A stretch of 64,000 nucleotides of DNA from Actinomycetospora sp. NBRC 106378 (GCF_030269685.1 NZ_BSTT01000003.1:558001-622000); one strand, 5' to 3'; counted from the stretch's first letter, positions 51,349-60,021 are shown. Numbers and translations: made by a program. Notes: generated by a model from the letters alone, not told the origin.

Positions 51349-52140
51349 TCATTCCCCGGGGTCCAGCGCCGCCGTCCCGCGGTCCTCGGAGTCGGGGGCC
51401 CAGCGGACCGCGAGCTCGGCGAAGGCCTCCTCCTGGTCGAGGGCGACCTGGCGGGAGCGGTACATCTCGAGCACGCCGAGGAACCGTCCGACGACCTCGA
51501 CGCCGTGCTCGCAGTCCGCGCACAGCTCCGCGAACGTCAGGCGACCGGCCTCCTCGAGCCGAGAGCTCATGATCACGACCTGCTCGGGGACCGAGACGCT
51601 CGGCGCGTGCAGGTGGTCCAGACCCACCGTCGGCGGCGGCGCGGGCCGGAACACCGCCGCGGCGATCTCGGCGAACCGGGCGGCGTCGACGCCGAGCTCG
51701 ACCGGCGGCAGCAGCTCGGTCAGCTCCGGCGGCAACGACACCGCCCGCGGGTAGCGCAGCCGCGCCGAGGACTCCAGCTCCCGGAACAGGGCCGCGACCT
51801 GCTGGTAGGCGCGGTACTGCAGCAACCGCGCGAATAGCACGTCCCGCGCCTCGAGCAGCGCGAGGTCGTCCTCGTCCTCCACCTCGGCGCTGGGCAGGAG
51901 CCGAGCGGCCTTGAGGTCGAGCAGGGTCGCCGCGACGACGAGGAAGCCGGTGGTCTCCTCGAGGTCGGCCGACCCGCCGAGCGCCGCGGTGTAGGCGATG
52001 AAGTCGTCGGTGACGCGGGAGAGCGCGACCTCGGTGACGTCGAGCTCGTGGCGGCCGATGAGCTGCAGGAGCAGGTCGAACGGGCCGGTGAAGTTGTGGA
52101 GGGTGACCTGGAAGCCGGTGCGCTCCGGCGTGAGGGTCAC
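51349..52140 (-). CDS. scpA: Segregation and condensation protein A
   Basis: 263 residues. The GTG at 52140 overlaps the parA stop (GTGA); the frame stays open upstream only by chance. The N-terminal FQVTLHNFTGPFDLLLQLIGRHELDVTEVAL is the SMC-neck-binding part of the kleisin; TGFLVVAATLLDLKAARLLP and a C-terminal winged helix (TFAELCADCEHGVEVVGRFLGVLEMYR) complete it. It bridges SMC heads with ScpB. Confidence 0.96.
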   Translation of the reverse strand: MTLTPERTGFQVTLHNFTGPFDLLLQLIGRHELDVTEVALSRVTDDFIAYTAALGGSADLEETTGFLVVAATLLDLKAARLLPSAEVEDEDDLALLEARDVLFARLLQYRAYQQVAALFRELESSARLRYPRAVSLPPELTELLPPVELGVDAARFAEIAAAVFRPAPPPTVGLDHLHAPSVSVPEQVVIMSSRLEEAGRLTFAELCADCEHGVEVVGRFLGVLEMYRSRQVALDQEEAFAELAVRWAPDSEDRGTAALDPGE

Positions 52141-53051
52141 CGCGCGATGACCTCTCGCGCCAGTGCCCGGTAGGCCTCGGCGCCCTGCGAGCGCGACGCC
52201 CACTTCGTGATCGGCTCGCCGGCCACCGTGGTCTCGGGGAAGCGCACCGTCCGGTTGATGACCGTGTCGAAGACGAGGTCGCCGAACGCCTCGACCACGC
52301 GGGCCATGACCTCGCGGGTGTGCAGGGTACGGGGGTCGTACATGGTGGCCAGGATGCCGGTGATCTCGAGATCCGGATTCAGCCGGTCCTGCACCTTCTC
52401 GATCGTGTCCATCAGCAGGGCCACCCCGCGCAGCGAGAAGTACTCGCACTCGAGCGGGATGAGCACCCCGTGCGCGCAGGCCAGGGCGTTGACGGTGAGC
52501 AGGCCGAGCGAGGGCTGGCAGTCGACGAGCACGAAGTCGTAGTGGGGCAGCGCGGGGGCGAGCACGCGCCCGAGGGTCTGCTCGCGCCCGACCTCGCTGA
52601 CCAGCTGCACCTCGGCCGCGGAGAGGTCGATGTTGCTCGGGAGCAGGTCCAGGCCCTCGACCGCGGTGCGGAGCACGACGTCGTCGAGGGTGACCCGCCG
52701 CTCCATGATCAGGTTGTAGATCGTCGTGTCGAGCTCGTGCGGCTGCACCCCGAGCCCCACCGACAGCGCGCCCTGCGGGTCGAAGTCGACCAGCAGCACC
52801 TTCCGGCCGTACTCCGCCAGCGCGGCGCCCAGGTTGATCGTCGAGGTCGTCTTGCCGACCCCGCCCTTCTGGTTGCACATCGCGAGGACCGTCGCCGGTC
52901 CGTGCCCGGACAGCGGTACGGGCTCGGGGATCTCCCGGCGGGGTCGCGACGACGGGTCGGGCGGCTCGGGTGCGGGCGTCACGGCGGGCACGTCCGGCCG
53001 TGCCGGTTCACCCATCCGCAGCGACTCGGCGTCGAAGAGAGGTGCCGACAT
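52137..53051 (-). CDS. ParA/Soj-type chromosome partition ATPase
   Basis: 304 residues. The deviant Walker A NQKGGVGKTT (about residue 60), then LLVDFDPQGALSVGLG and VLVDCQPSLGLLTVNAL identify a ParA ATPase. A Pro-rich 45-residue N-terminal extension is typical of the paralogue next to scpA in actinobacteria, distinct from the origin-linked parAB. No parB follows. Probably works with the SMC-ScpAB system. Confidence 0.92.
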   Translation of the reverse strand: MSAPLFDAESLRMGEPARPDVPAVTPAPEPPDPSSRPRREIPEPVPLSGHGPATVLAMCNQKGGVGKTTSTINLGAALAEYGRKVLLVDFDPQGALSVGLGVQPHELDTTIYNLIMERRVTLDDVVLRTAVEGLDLLPSNIDLSAAEVQLVSEVGREQTLGRVLAPALPHYDFVLVDCQPSLGLLTVNALACAHGVLIPLECEYFSLRGVALLMDTIEKVQDRLNPDLEITGILATMYDPRTLHTREVMARVVEAFGDLVFDTVINRTVRFPETTVAGEPITKWASRSQGAEAYRALAREVIAR

Positions 53052-53182
53052 GATCAGGATCGTCCTCCCTCCGGGTGACCCCCGCGCCTCCGTGGTCCGC
53101 CCAGGCTAGGAGGGGGGCCCGAGCGGGGCCATCATGACGCGCCGACGTGTGACGGAAGCGCTTCCGGGGGACCCGGGATGCC

Positions 53183-53959
53183 ATGTCTCCGGCTGCCGAC
53201 GTCGCCGAGGACGGAGCACCACGCTCCGTCCTCGGCCGTGCGCTGGGCGTGCTCGGAGCGTTCACCGACGCCTCGCCGGAGCTCACCCTCTCCGACCTGG
53301 TCACCCTCACGGGCCTTCCCCCGGCCACGGCGCACCGGATCGTCGCCGAACTGGTCGGGTGGGGTGCCCTGGAGCGCGTGGGACGCGGCCGCTACCGGAT
53401 CGGGCTGCGACTGTGGCGGATCGGCGCCCTGGCGCCGGCCGCCCGCACCCTGCGGGAGGCCGCCCTCGCCCCGATGCAGGACCTCGCGGCGGTGACCGGC
53501 CACGTCGTGCACCTGGTGGTGCGCGACGGGTACCGCGCGCTGTTCGTCGAGCGCCTCCCGGGCCGCGAGGAGCTGACGGTGCGCTCCCGCGTCGGGCGCG
53601 ACATGCCGCTGCACGCCAGCGGGCCGGGGAAGGTGCTGCTCGCCCACGCCCCGGCGGCGTTCGTGGAGGAGCTCATCGCGCGGGGTCTGCCGCGGCTCGC
53701 ACCCGGCACGATCACCGACCCGGCCGCCCTGCGCGCCGCGCTCGACGGGATCCGGCGCTCCGGTCACTGCCTGTCCCGCGAGGAGATGACCGAGGGCACC
53801 GCCTCGGTCGCCGCTCCCGTCGTCGGCGCCGACGGCACCGTGGTCGCCGCGCTCGGGGTCGTGGTGCCGGTCGGCGCCGCGCTCCCGCCGTACGTGCCCG
53901 CGGTCAAGGTCGCGGCCGCCACGGCGTCGCGGAACCTGGGGTCGCGCCCGCCACGGTGA
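53183..53959 (+). CDS. IclR-family transcriptional regulator
   Basis: 258 residues. The N-terminal winged helix has LGRALGVLGAF and LSDLVTLTGLPPATAHRIVAEL. The effector domain has GREELTVRSRVGRDMPLHASGPGKVLLAH and the closing TEGTASVAAPVVGADGTVVAALGV. IclR proteins bind small acids and often control aromatic or carboxylate use. It faces the LysR gene convergently; the benzoylformate genes 2 kb downstream are a possible target. Confidence 0.9.
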   Translation: MSPAADVAEDGAPRSVLGRALGVLGAFTDASPELTLSDLVTLTGLPPATAHRIVAELVGWGALERVGRGRYRIGLRLWRIGALAPAARTLREAALAPMQDLAAVTGHVVHLVVRDGYRALFVERLPGREELTVRSRVGRDMPLHASGPGKVLLAHAPAAFVEELIARGLPRLAPGTITDPAALRAALDGIRRSGHCLSREEMTEGTASVAAPVVGADGTVVAALGVVVPVGAALPPYVPAVKVAAATASRNLGSRPPR

Positions 53960-53971
53960 GCGGGCCCTGGC

Positions 53972-54024
53972 GTCAGCCGTGGCCCACCGCTGACACGGGA
54001 CGAGCACCGTGTGCCACCGCTGAC
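53972..54024. repeat. Intergenic palindromic repeat, second site
   Basis: 53972-53994 is an imperfect palindrome with GTCAGC and GCTGAC ends around GTGGCCCAC. A second half-copy, GTGTGCCACCGCTGAC, lies at 54009-54024. This is the same element as at 33611-33656, and again sits after a gene end (between convergent IclR and LysR stops). Confidence 0.6.
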
Positions 54025-54035
54025 GCCCCGGCCCG

Positions 54036-54962
54036 TCAGGCGAGCGCCCGGCGGACCGCCGACCTGAGCCACGCGTGCCCGCCGTCCGCGGCGTGGCGCG
54101 GGTGCCACGCCATGCCGATCACCACCGGAGGCAGCGGCAGCGGCACCTCGACGAGCTCCAGCCCGAGGCGCGCGGCCACCTCGGCCAGCGGGGTCGGCGG
54201 CGCGTCGGGCGGGCCCACGGGCACGAGGCAGACCAGGTCGGTCGCCGCGGCCAGCGTCATGGCGGGCAGGTGCGACGGCAGGACGGCCGCGACCCGCCGC
54301 CGGAGGTCGTGCTCGGCGAGCGCGGTGTCGATCGGACCGGTCAGGCGACCCCGGCGGCTCACGGCGACGTGGTCCGCGGCGGCGAACCGCGCGGGCGTCG
54401 GGGTGCCGCGGAGCAGGGCGTGCCCGGCACGCACGCCGGCCGCCATCCGCAGCGTGGCCACCTCCTCGGTGCGGGTCTCGGGGTCGACGTGGTCGAGGGC
54501 GCCGACCTCGAGGTCGATCCGCCCGTCGCGCAGGGCGGGACCGCCCTCGAGCTCCTCGGCGAGGAACCGCACCGTCACGCCCGGCGCCTCGCGGGCCACG
54601 AGCCCCAACAGCCGCGGCGCGAGCAGGGCCGCCACCACGTCGGCGGCCTGCAGCGTGAAGGTCCGCCGCAGCACCCCGGGGTCGACGTCGCCGCCCGGGG
54701 ACAGCAGGGCGCCGCAGCGGCGGACCAGCTCGGCCGCCTCGTCGCGGAGCTCCTCGGCCCGCGGCGTCGGCACCATCGCCTGCCCGGCCCGCACCAGCAG
54801 CGGGTCGCCGAGCAGCCGCCGGAGCCGCCCGAGGGTGCGACTCATCGCCGCGGGCGACGTCTGCAGGCGGGCTGCCGCTCGCGTGACGCTCTGCTCGCCG
54901 AGCAGCGCGTCGAGTGCGATCACCAGGTTCGCGTCGATCGCCGAGGCTTCCACCAGCATCAT
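54036..54962 (-). CDS. LysR-family transcriptional regulator
   Basis: 308 residues from ATG at 54962 (a second ATG follows directly). The DNA-binding helix-turn-helix reads LIALDALLGEQSVTRAAARLQTSPAAMSRTLGRLR spread over residues 12-48. The periplasmic-binding-like sensor follows (RRTFTLQAADVVAALLAPRLL). It is divergent from the YncE-like/AAHS/benzoylformate decarboxylase genes with about 100 bases between, so it is their likely regulator. Confidence 0.9.
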   Translation of the reverse strand: MMLVEASAIDANLVIALDALLGEQSVTRAAARLQTSPAAMSRTLGRLRRLLGDPLLVRAGQAMVPTPRAEELRDEAAELVRRCGALLSPGGDVDPGVLRRTFTLQAADVVAALLAPRLLGLVAREAPGVTVRFLAEELEGGPALRDGRIDLEVGALDHVDPETRTEEVATLRMAAGVRAGHALLRGTPTPARFAAADHVAVSRRGRLTGPIDTALAEHDLRRRVAAVLPSHLPAMTLAAATDLVCLVPVGPPDAPPTPLAEVAARLGLELVEVPLPLPPVVIGMAWHPRHAADGGHAWLRSAVRRALA

Positions 54963-55066
54963 TCCGTTCCGGGCAAGGATTCGTTGCCGAGGTTCCCGTT
55001 GTGGCAACACTAGCCCCGGACGCACGGTGGTCCTCGTCGGACACCAGCACCCCGAGGAGCCACCCC

Positions 55067-56062
55067 ATGTCCCCGCAGCCCGGAGACCAGCTCGCCGTCG
55101 TCAGCCAGACCGGCTGCTCCGTCACCCTCGTCGACGCCGTCGACCACACCGTCCGTCGGGTGCTCGGCGTCCCCGCCGAGCCGCACGAGCTCTGCTTCGA
55201 CGCCGAGCACCGCGTCGTCTACTGCTCCGTCCCCTACGTCGGCGGCCAGTACGGCGCCCACCACGGGCACGACAGCCGGGTCGTCGTCCTCGACCCCGAC
55301 GCCGGCGAGATCGTCGACGTCCTCGACCTCGCCCCCGAGAACGGGCCGCACGGCCTCGCGCTCGACCCGGTCCGGCGCCTGCTCTACGTGTCGGTCGAGG
55401 CCGGGCCCGCGGGACCGGGCGGCGCCGTCGTCGTCGACACCACGACCCGCACCGTCCTGCGCCGCATCGACACTCTCGCGCCCGGACCGCACTGGTTCGC
55501 CGTCGACCCGGCCGGCCGCCACGGGTACGCGGCCAACAAGGAGGCCCCCTTCGTCACGGCCGTCGACCTCGTGACCGGCGAGGTCGTCGACACGATCACG
55601 GTGCCCGGCAGCGAGGGCATCGCGGTCCACCCCGGCGGCGGGCCCGTCGCGGTCGCCGGGCCGCACCACGAGGGCGACGGCGCGCCCGGGGTCCGGCTCG
55701 TCGACCCGGCGAGCCACGACATCGTCGCGACCCTGCCGACGCGGGACCGGACCGTCCCCGTGCACTGGACGTCCCGCGGCGTCCTGCTCGCCGGCGAGAT
55801 GCGGCCCGACGACCCCGTCGGGCGCCTGTCGGTCTGGGCCGACGTCGACGCGTCCGCCGTCGGGGTCGAGGTCGGGCAGGGCCCGCTGACGATCACCTCG
55901 AGCCCCGACGGCGACCGGGCCTACGTCGCCGCGGTGTTCGGGGGCACGGTCACGGTCGTCGACCTCGCCGACCCGACCCGCCCGGTCGCCCTCGACACCC
56001 TCGACGTCCGCGGCCCGGGCGTCCAGGGCGCCCACGGGCTCGCCTACGTCCCCGCCCCGTAG
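55067..56062 (+). CDS. YncE-like YVTN beta-propeller protein
   Basis: 331 residues; ATG at 55067 follows GAGGAG. Repeated blades of the form VVVLDPDAGEIVDVLDL, AVDPAGRHGYAANKEAPFVTAVDL and SSPDGDRAYVAAVFGGTVTVVDL make a seven-blade propeller. There is no signal peptide, so it is probably cytoplasmic, unlike E. coli YncE. Some propellers of this group are lactonase-like, but no catalytic site can be assigned by eye. First gene of the set controlled by the divergent LysR. Confidence 0.82.
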   Translation: MSPQPGDQLAVVSQTGCSVTLVDAVDHTVRRVLGVPAEPHELCFDAEHRVVYCSVPYVGGQYGAHHGHDSRVVVLDPDAGEIVDVLDLAPENGPHGLALDPVRRLLYVSVEAGPAGPGGAVVVDTTTRTVLRRIDTLAPGPHWFAVDPAGRHGYAANKEAPFVTAVDLVTGEVVDTITVPGSEGIAVHPGGGPVAVAGPHHEGDGAPGVRLVDPASHDIVATLPTRDRTVPVHWTSRGVLLAGEMRPDDPVGRLSVWADVDASAVGVEVGQGPLTITSSPDGDRAYVAAVFGGTVTVVDLADPTRPVALDTLDVRGPGVQGAHGLAYVPAP

Positions 56063-56166
56063 CCCGATCTTCCGCCCAGTGAGAGGAGCCGGTGACCCGA
56101 TCCGGCGATCCCGCCCATACTCCGCCCACGCCGCGACAGGGACGTCGCGGGAGGAAGGTGGCAGTG

Positions 56167-57393
56167 ATGAGCACGTCTTCGACAGGGGTCCGGTGGCTCG
56201 CCTGGTCGGCGGTGGCGCTCGAGGGGTACGACCTGGTCGTCCTCGGTGTCGTCATCCCGGTCCTGCGCCGCGACCCGGTGTTCGCCCTGAGCGCCGCGAG
56301 CGCGACGACGGTGGCCACCGTCGGCCTGCTCGGCGTCATGGTCGGCGCGCTCGCCGTCGGTCCGGTCGCGGACGTGTGGGGGCGCCGTCGCACGCTGATC
56401 GTGTGCGTGGTGGCGTTCTCGCTGCTCGGGGCGGCGTGCGCCCTCGCCCCGGACGCCGGGATCCTGGCCGTCCTGCGCTTCCTCGCCGGCGTCCCCCTGG
56501 GCGGCGTCCTGCCCGTCGCCCTCGCGATGACCGCCGAGCACGCGCCCCCGCGCCGCGGCAACACCGCGACGACGGTCCTCATGACCGGCTACCACGCGGG
56601 TGCGGTCGCCGCGTCGCTGCTCGGCGCGCTGCTGGTGTCGAGCCTCGGCTGGCAGTTCATGTTCGTCGTCGGCGCGCTGCCCGCGCTCGTGCTCGTACCG
56701 CTGATGTCCCGGTCGCTGCCCGCGGACGCCGCCCCGGTGGCCCGCGCGGCCGGGGCCCGGAAGAACCCGGTGGGCGACCTCTTCCGCAGCGGGTACGGCG
56801 TGGCCACCGTCGCCTTCTGGGTCGCGTCGTTCATGGGGCTGCTGCTCGTGTACGGGCTGAACACCTGGCTGCCCGAGATCATGCGGCTCGCCGGCTACGA
56901 GCTGACCCAGGCGCTCTTCCAGCTGCTCGCCCTCAACGTGGGCGCCGTGATCGGCCTGCTCATCGGTGGCCGCGTCGCCGACCGCATCGGCGTCCGCCCC
57001 GCCACGATCACCTGGTTCGCCGTCGCCGCCGTCTTCCTCGCCCTGCTCTCCGTCCGGCTGCCCGGCGCCACGGTCTACGTCGCGATCCTGCTCGCCGGCA
57101 TCTTCGTGTTCTCCTCGCAGGTCCTGGTCTACAGCTGGGTCGGGCGCATCTACCCGGCCGCCGCCCGCGGCACCGCCCTCGGCTCGGCGAGCGGAGTGGG
57201 CCGCCTCGGCGCGATCTCCGGTCCCGCGTTCACGGGGGCGCTGGTCGCCGGTGGGGTCGCCTACCCCTGGGGCTTCTACTTCTTCGCGCTGGTCGCCGCG
57301 CTCGGTGCCGTCGCGGTCGTCCTCGTCCGCCGCACGGAGCCCGCGGAGGACCTGGCCGCGACCGTCGTCGAGCGGGATCGGACCGCGTCCTGA
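56167..57393 (+). CDS. MFS transporter of the aromatic acid:H+ symporter (AAHS) family
   Basis: 408 residues; ATG at 56167 follows GGAGGAAGG, and an upstream GTG (56092) would add 25 odd residues. Helix 1 carries EGYDLVVLGVVIPVL, the Asp signature of AAHS carriers; ADVWGRRRTLI is the loop 2-3 motif, and GVLPVALAMTAEHAPPRRG is typical of helix 4 and its loop. It likely brings in benzoate-, mandelate- or benzoylformate-type acids. Its stop overlaps the decarboxylase start. Confidence 0.87.
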   Translation: MSTSSTGVRWLAWSAVALEGYDLVVLGVVIPVLRRDPVFALSAASATTVATVGLLGVMVGALAVGPVADVWGRRRTLIVCVVAFSLLGAACALAPDAGILAVLRFLAGVPLGGVLPVALAMTAEHAPPRRGNTATTVLMTGYHAGAVAASLLGALLVSSLGWQFMFVVGALPALVLVPLMSRSLPADAAPVARAAGARKNPVGDLFRSGYGVATVAFWVASFMGLLLVYGLNTWLPEIMRLAGYELTQALFQLLALNVGAVIGLLIGGRVADRIGVRPATITWFAVAAVFLALLSVRLPGATVYVAILLAGIFVFSSQVLVYSWVGRIYPAAARGTALGSASGVGRLGAISGPAFTGALVAGGVAYPWGFYFFALVAALGAVAVVLVRRTEPAEDLAATVVERDRTAS

Positions 57394-58979
57394 GCACGGT
57401 CCGCGAGGCCACGTTCGACGTCCTGCGTCGCCGCGGTCTCGACCGGATCTTCGCCAACCCCGGGTCGACCGAGATCACGCTGCTCACCGACCTGCCCGAC
57501 GACCTCGACTTCGTGCTCGCGCTGCACGAGGGCTCGGTCGTCGGGCTGGCCACCGGCTACGCCACCGCCACCGACCGCCCCGCCCTCGTCGTCCTCCACA
57601 CGACCGCCGGCCTGGGCAACGCGGTCGGCGCCCTCGCGACCGCGCGCGTCAACCGGACCCCGCTCGTCGTCGTGGTCGGGCAGCAGGACCGCCGCCACGT
57701 GGCGTCGCGGCCCTTCCTGGCCGGCGACCTCGAAGGGCTGGCGGGCTCCTACCCCGTGTGGTGGTCGGCGCCCGCCCGGCCGCAGGACGTGCCGGGCGCG
57801 GTCGACCGCGCGTTCCACGAGGCCGTCTCGGGCCGCGGACCCGCCGTCGTGACCGTCCCCAGCGACGACTGGGCCGCCGCGGCCGACCCCCGCGCCCTCC
57901 CCTCCCCTGCCGTCGTGCGCCGAGGTCTCCGTCCCGACGACGGGTCGGTGCGGGAGCTCGCGACCCGGCTCGCCGCCGCGACGTCGCCGGTCCTCGTGGT
58001 GGGGGCCGACGCCGACTCCCCGGCCGCCTGGACGGCCCTGACGGCCCTGGCCGAACACCTCGACCTCCCCGTCCACCAGGAGGCGTTCGCCGCCCGCGCC
58101 GGGTTCCCGCAGGACCACCGGCTCTTCGCCGGGCACCTCCCCCCGGAACGCGCCGCCCTGCGGGCCGTCCTCGCGCCGCACGACCTCGTGCTCGTCGTCG
58201 GCGCTCCGGTGTTCCGGCAGTACCAGTACTCCCCCGGCGAGCTGGTCGACCCGGGTACGACCGTCCTGCTGGTCTCCGACGACGCCGAGGACGTCCACCA
58301 CAGCCGCGCCGACCTCGCCGTCCTCGCCGACCCGGCGGCCACGGTCACCGCGCTGACCGCGGCCCTCCCCGCCGCCCTCCCCCCGCGTGAGGGGAACCCT
58401 CGTGCCATCAGAGCGCCCGAGGGTTCCCCTCACGCACAGGTGCTCGACGCGCCGACCGTCTTCACCGCCCTCGCCGCCCGGCTTCCGGCCGACGCCGTCG
58501 TCGTGGAGGAGACGCCGTCCTCGCGCCCGGACCTGCACCGGCTGGTCCCCGCGCGGGCCCCGCTCGGGTTCCTCTCCGCGGCCCAGGGCGGGCTCGGGTT
58601 CGGGGTCCCGGCCTCGATCGGGGTGCGGATGGGCGCTCCGGACCGTCCGGTGGTGGCGCTCGTCGGCGACGGGTCGACGCTGTACGGGGTCCAGGCACTC
58701 TGGACGGCGGCGCACTACGGGGTCGGCGTGCTCGTCGTCGTCCTCGACAACGGCCGCTACGCGATCATGGACCGCCTCGCCGCGGACGCGGGCGGGAAGG
58801 CGCCCTGGCCCGGGTTCGGCGAGGTGGACGTGGCGGGACTCGCGACCGCGCTCGGGTGCCCGGCACGCCGGGTCGCCACGGTCGCCGAGCTCGAGGACCT
58901 GCTCGACGAGGTCGTCCCCGGCCTGGCCGCCCGCCGGACGCCACTCGTGGTGGCCTGCGACCTCCGTCAGCTCCCCTGA
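57390..58979 (+). CDS. mdlC: Benzoylformate decarboxylase (ThDP-dependent), CTG start
   Basis: 529 residues, close to the usual 528. The reading frame has no ATG, GTG or TTG nearby; CTG at 57390 overlaps the transporter stop (CTGA), so a coupled CTG start is likely. Active-site matches to MdlC: NPGSTEITLL (Ser), LHEGSVVGLATGY (Glu), LHTTAGLGNAVGAL (His), ThDP motif GDGSTLYGVQALW...DNGRYAI. It converts benzoylformate to benzaldehyde in mandelate breakdown. An 18-bp palindromic element lies in frame in the linker before the last domain. No benzaldehyde or mandelate dehydrogenase is adjacent. Confidence 0.87.
   Translation: MSTVREATFDVLRRRGLDRIFANPGSTEITLLTDLPDDLDFVLALHEGSVVGLATGYATATDRPALVVLHTTAGLGNAVGALATARVNRTPLVVVVGQQDRRHVASRPFLAGDLEGLAGSYPVWWSAPARPQDVPGAVDRAFHEAVSGRGPAVVTVPSDDWAAAADPRALPSPAVVRRGLRPDDGSVRELATRLAAATSPVLVVGADADSPAAWTALTALAEHLDLPVHQEAFAARAGFPQDHRLFAGHLPPERAALRAVLAPHDLVLVVGAPVFRQYQYSPGELVDPGTTVLLVSDDAEDVHHSRADLAVLADPAATVTALTAALPAALPPREGNPRAIRAPEGSPHAQVLDAPTVFTALAARLPADAVVVEETPSSRPDLHRLVPARAPLGFLSAAQGGLGFGVPASIGVRMGAPDRPVVALVGDGSTLYGVQALWTAAHYGVGVLVVVLDNGRYAIMDRLAADAGGKAPWPGFGEVDVAGLATALGCPARRVATVAELEDLLDEVVPGLAARRTPLVVACDLRQLP
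58385..58435 (+). repeat. Palindromic element inside mdlC coding sequence
   Basis: GCGTGAGGGGAACCCTCG (58385-58402) and its exact reverse complement (58418-58435) are separated by 15 bases. It adds about 17 residues (PREGNPRAI, RAPEGSPHA) to the linker between the middle and C-terminal ThDP domains without breaking the frame. No host function is needed for such symmetry; it looks like a mobile palindromic repeat that landed in a tolerant site. Confidence 0.8.
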
Positions 58980-59485
58980 CCCGGGACGCGGGCGATCCAT
59001 CGGGCGGCCCGGCCGCGCAGGCGCTGCGTGAGCGGGCCGCGCGGTGACCCGAGCAGACGGCGGACGCGCGCCAGGACCTCCGGGTCGAGCACGTCGTGGT
59101 CGAGCGGGACGGGCTCGGCGTTGAGCTCGAACCAGATGCGGTGACCGCCCTGGTGTGGCTCGTGCCCCCAGCGGTGGGCGAGGACGGCGAGCAGGCTCAG
59201 GGGTCCGCGCCCGGCACGAAGGTCGGTCACGACCGGACGGACGGCGCTCCCGTCGGACATGGACACGCGCAGCAGCTCCTGGTGGAGGGTCAGTTCCAGG
59301 CGGAGGTCGTTCTCGCCGCCGGCGTGGGCGACCACCTCGGCGGTCAGGTCGTCGAGGAGCAGCGCGAGGTCGACGCGGGACGCGGCGCTGTCCCAGCTGT
59401 CGGCGATGCCCAGCGCGAGCATCCGGGCGTCGCGCACCGTGTACTCCCCGACGGGGAGGTCGACGGCTGCGGAGAGCGTCGTCAT
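58967..59485 (-). CDS. RsbW/HATPase-like ATP-binding regulatory protein
   Basis: 172 residues from ATG at 59485; an ATG pair at 59521 would add 12 residues. The core LALLLDDLTAEVVAHAGGENDLRLELTL matches the N box of the GHKL/anti-sigma kinase family (Glu and His in place of the usual Asn), and SVRPVVTDLRAGRGPLSLLAVLAHRWG resembles the G-box end of actinobacterial stand-alone HATPase proteins. An anti-sigma or signalling role is likely; no sigma factor or antagonist is next to it. Its 3' end overlaps mdlC by 13 bases. Confidence 0.65.
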   Translation of the reverse strand: MTTLSAAVDLPVGEYTVRDARMLALGIADSWDSAASRVDLALLLDDLTAEVVAHAGGENDLRLELTLHQELLRVSMSDGSAVRPVVTDLRAGRGPLSLLAVLAHRWGHEPHQGGHRIWFELNAEPVPLDHDVLDPEVLARVRRLLGSPRGPLTQRLRGRAARWIARVPGQGS

Positions 59486-59557
59486 CGGGGTCCGATCCGA
59501 GCCGACTCGTGGGCTCATCACTCGTACGACTCAACCCCTGCTCCTGCCCAACAGAGA

Positions 59558-59620
59558 TTGCTCCCAATAAGATGACACACCATCGGCGTCGCAACAAGTG
59601 TTGCCCGCAATAGGTATTGT
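59558..59620. promoter_or_regulatory. Divergent control region with direct repeats and dyad
   Basis: Two imperfect 14-mers, TTGCTCCCAATAAG (59558-59571) and TTGCCCGCAATAGG (59601-59614), match at 11 positions. The dyad GCAACAAGTGTTGC (59591-59604, 6-bp arms) overlaps the second. TATTGT at 59615-59620 is a candidate -10 box for the HTH gene. The local sequence is much richer in A+T than its surroundings. Confidence 0.5.
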
Positions 59621-59649
59621 CAGGCCCGCCACCACGGGAGGAGACCCAC

Positions 59650-60021
59650 GTGTCCGAGGAGACGGCTCGAGAGAACGGGCCGGCCGACGAGGTCGACGAC
59701 GCGCTCGACGCGCTCGTGGCCGAGCTCGGCACCTGCATCGAGAGCCTGCACGCGGCCCGCGACCGGGCCGAGGATCTCCAGCGCATGCGGGTGCGTGGGA
59801 CGGACTGGGTCACGGCGGTGCGCGCCGAGGAGCCGCCGCTCATCGTCGAGCGCATCTCGGGGGCACTCGAGTCGCTCAACACCGTCGGCGGGCGGTGGCG
59901 GCGGCGGGAGGCGGAGGCGCTGCACGCGGCGGGCATGAGCATCAACGAGATCGCCCGGCTCTTCGGCGTCACCCGCCAACGCGCCTCGGTGCTCGTGCGC
60001 CATCCCGACGACGGGCGCTGA
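59650..60021 (+). CDS. Small helix-turn-helix DNA-binding protein
   Basis: 123 residues from GTG at 59650, 5 bases after GGGAGGAG. The N-terminal half is an acidic helical region. The C-terminal half (EALHAAGMSINEIARLFGVTRQRASVLVR) is a clear helix-turn-helix. Related small actinobacterial proteins have no defined role. The repeats in its own promoter region are a likely autoregulatory site. Confidence 0.75.
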   Translation: MSEETARENGPADEVDDALDALVAELGTCIESLHAARDRAEDLQRMRVRGTDWVTAVRAEEPPLIVERISGALESLNTVGGRWRRREAEALHAAGMSINEIARLFGVTRQRASVLVRHPDDGR

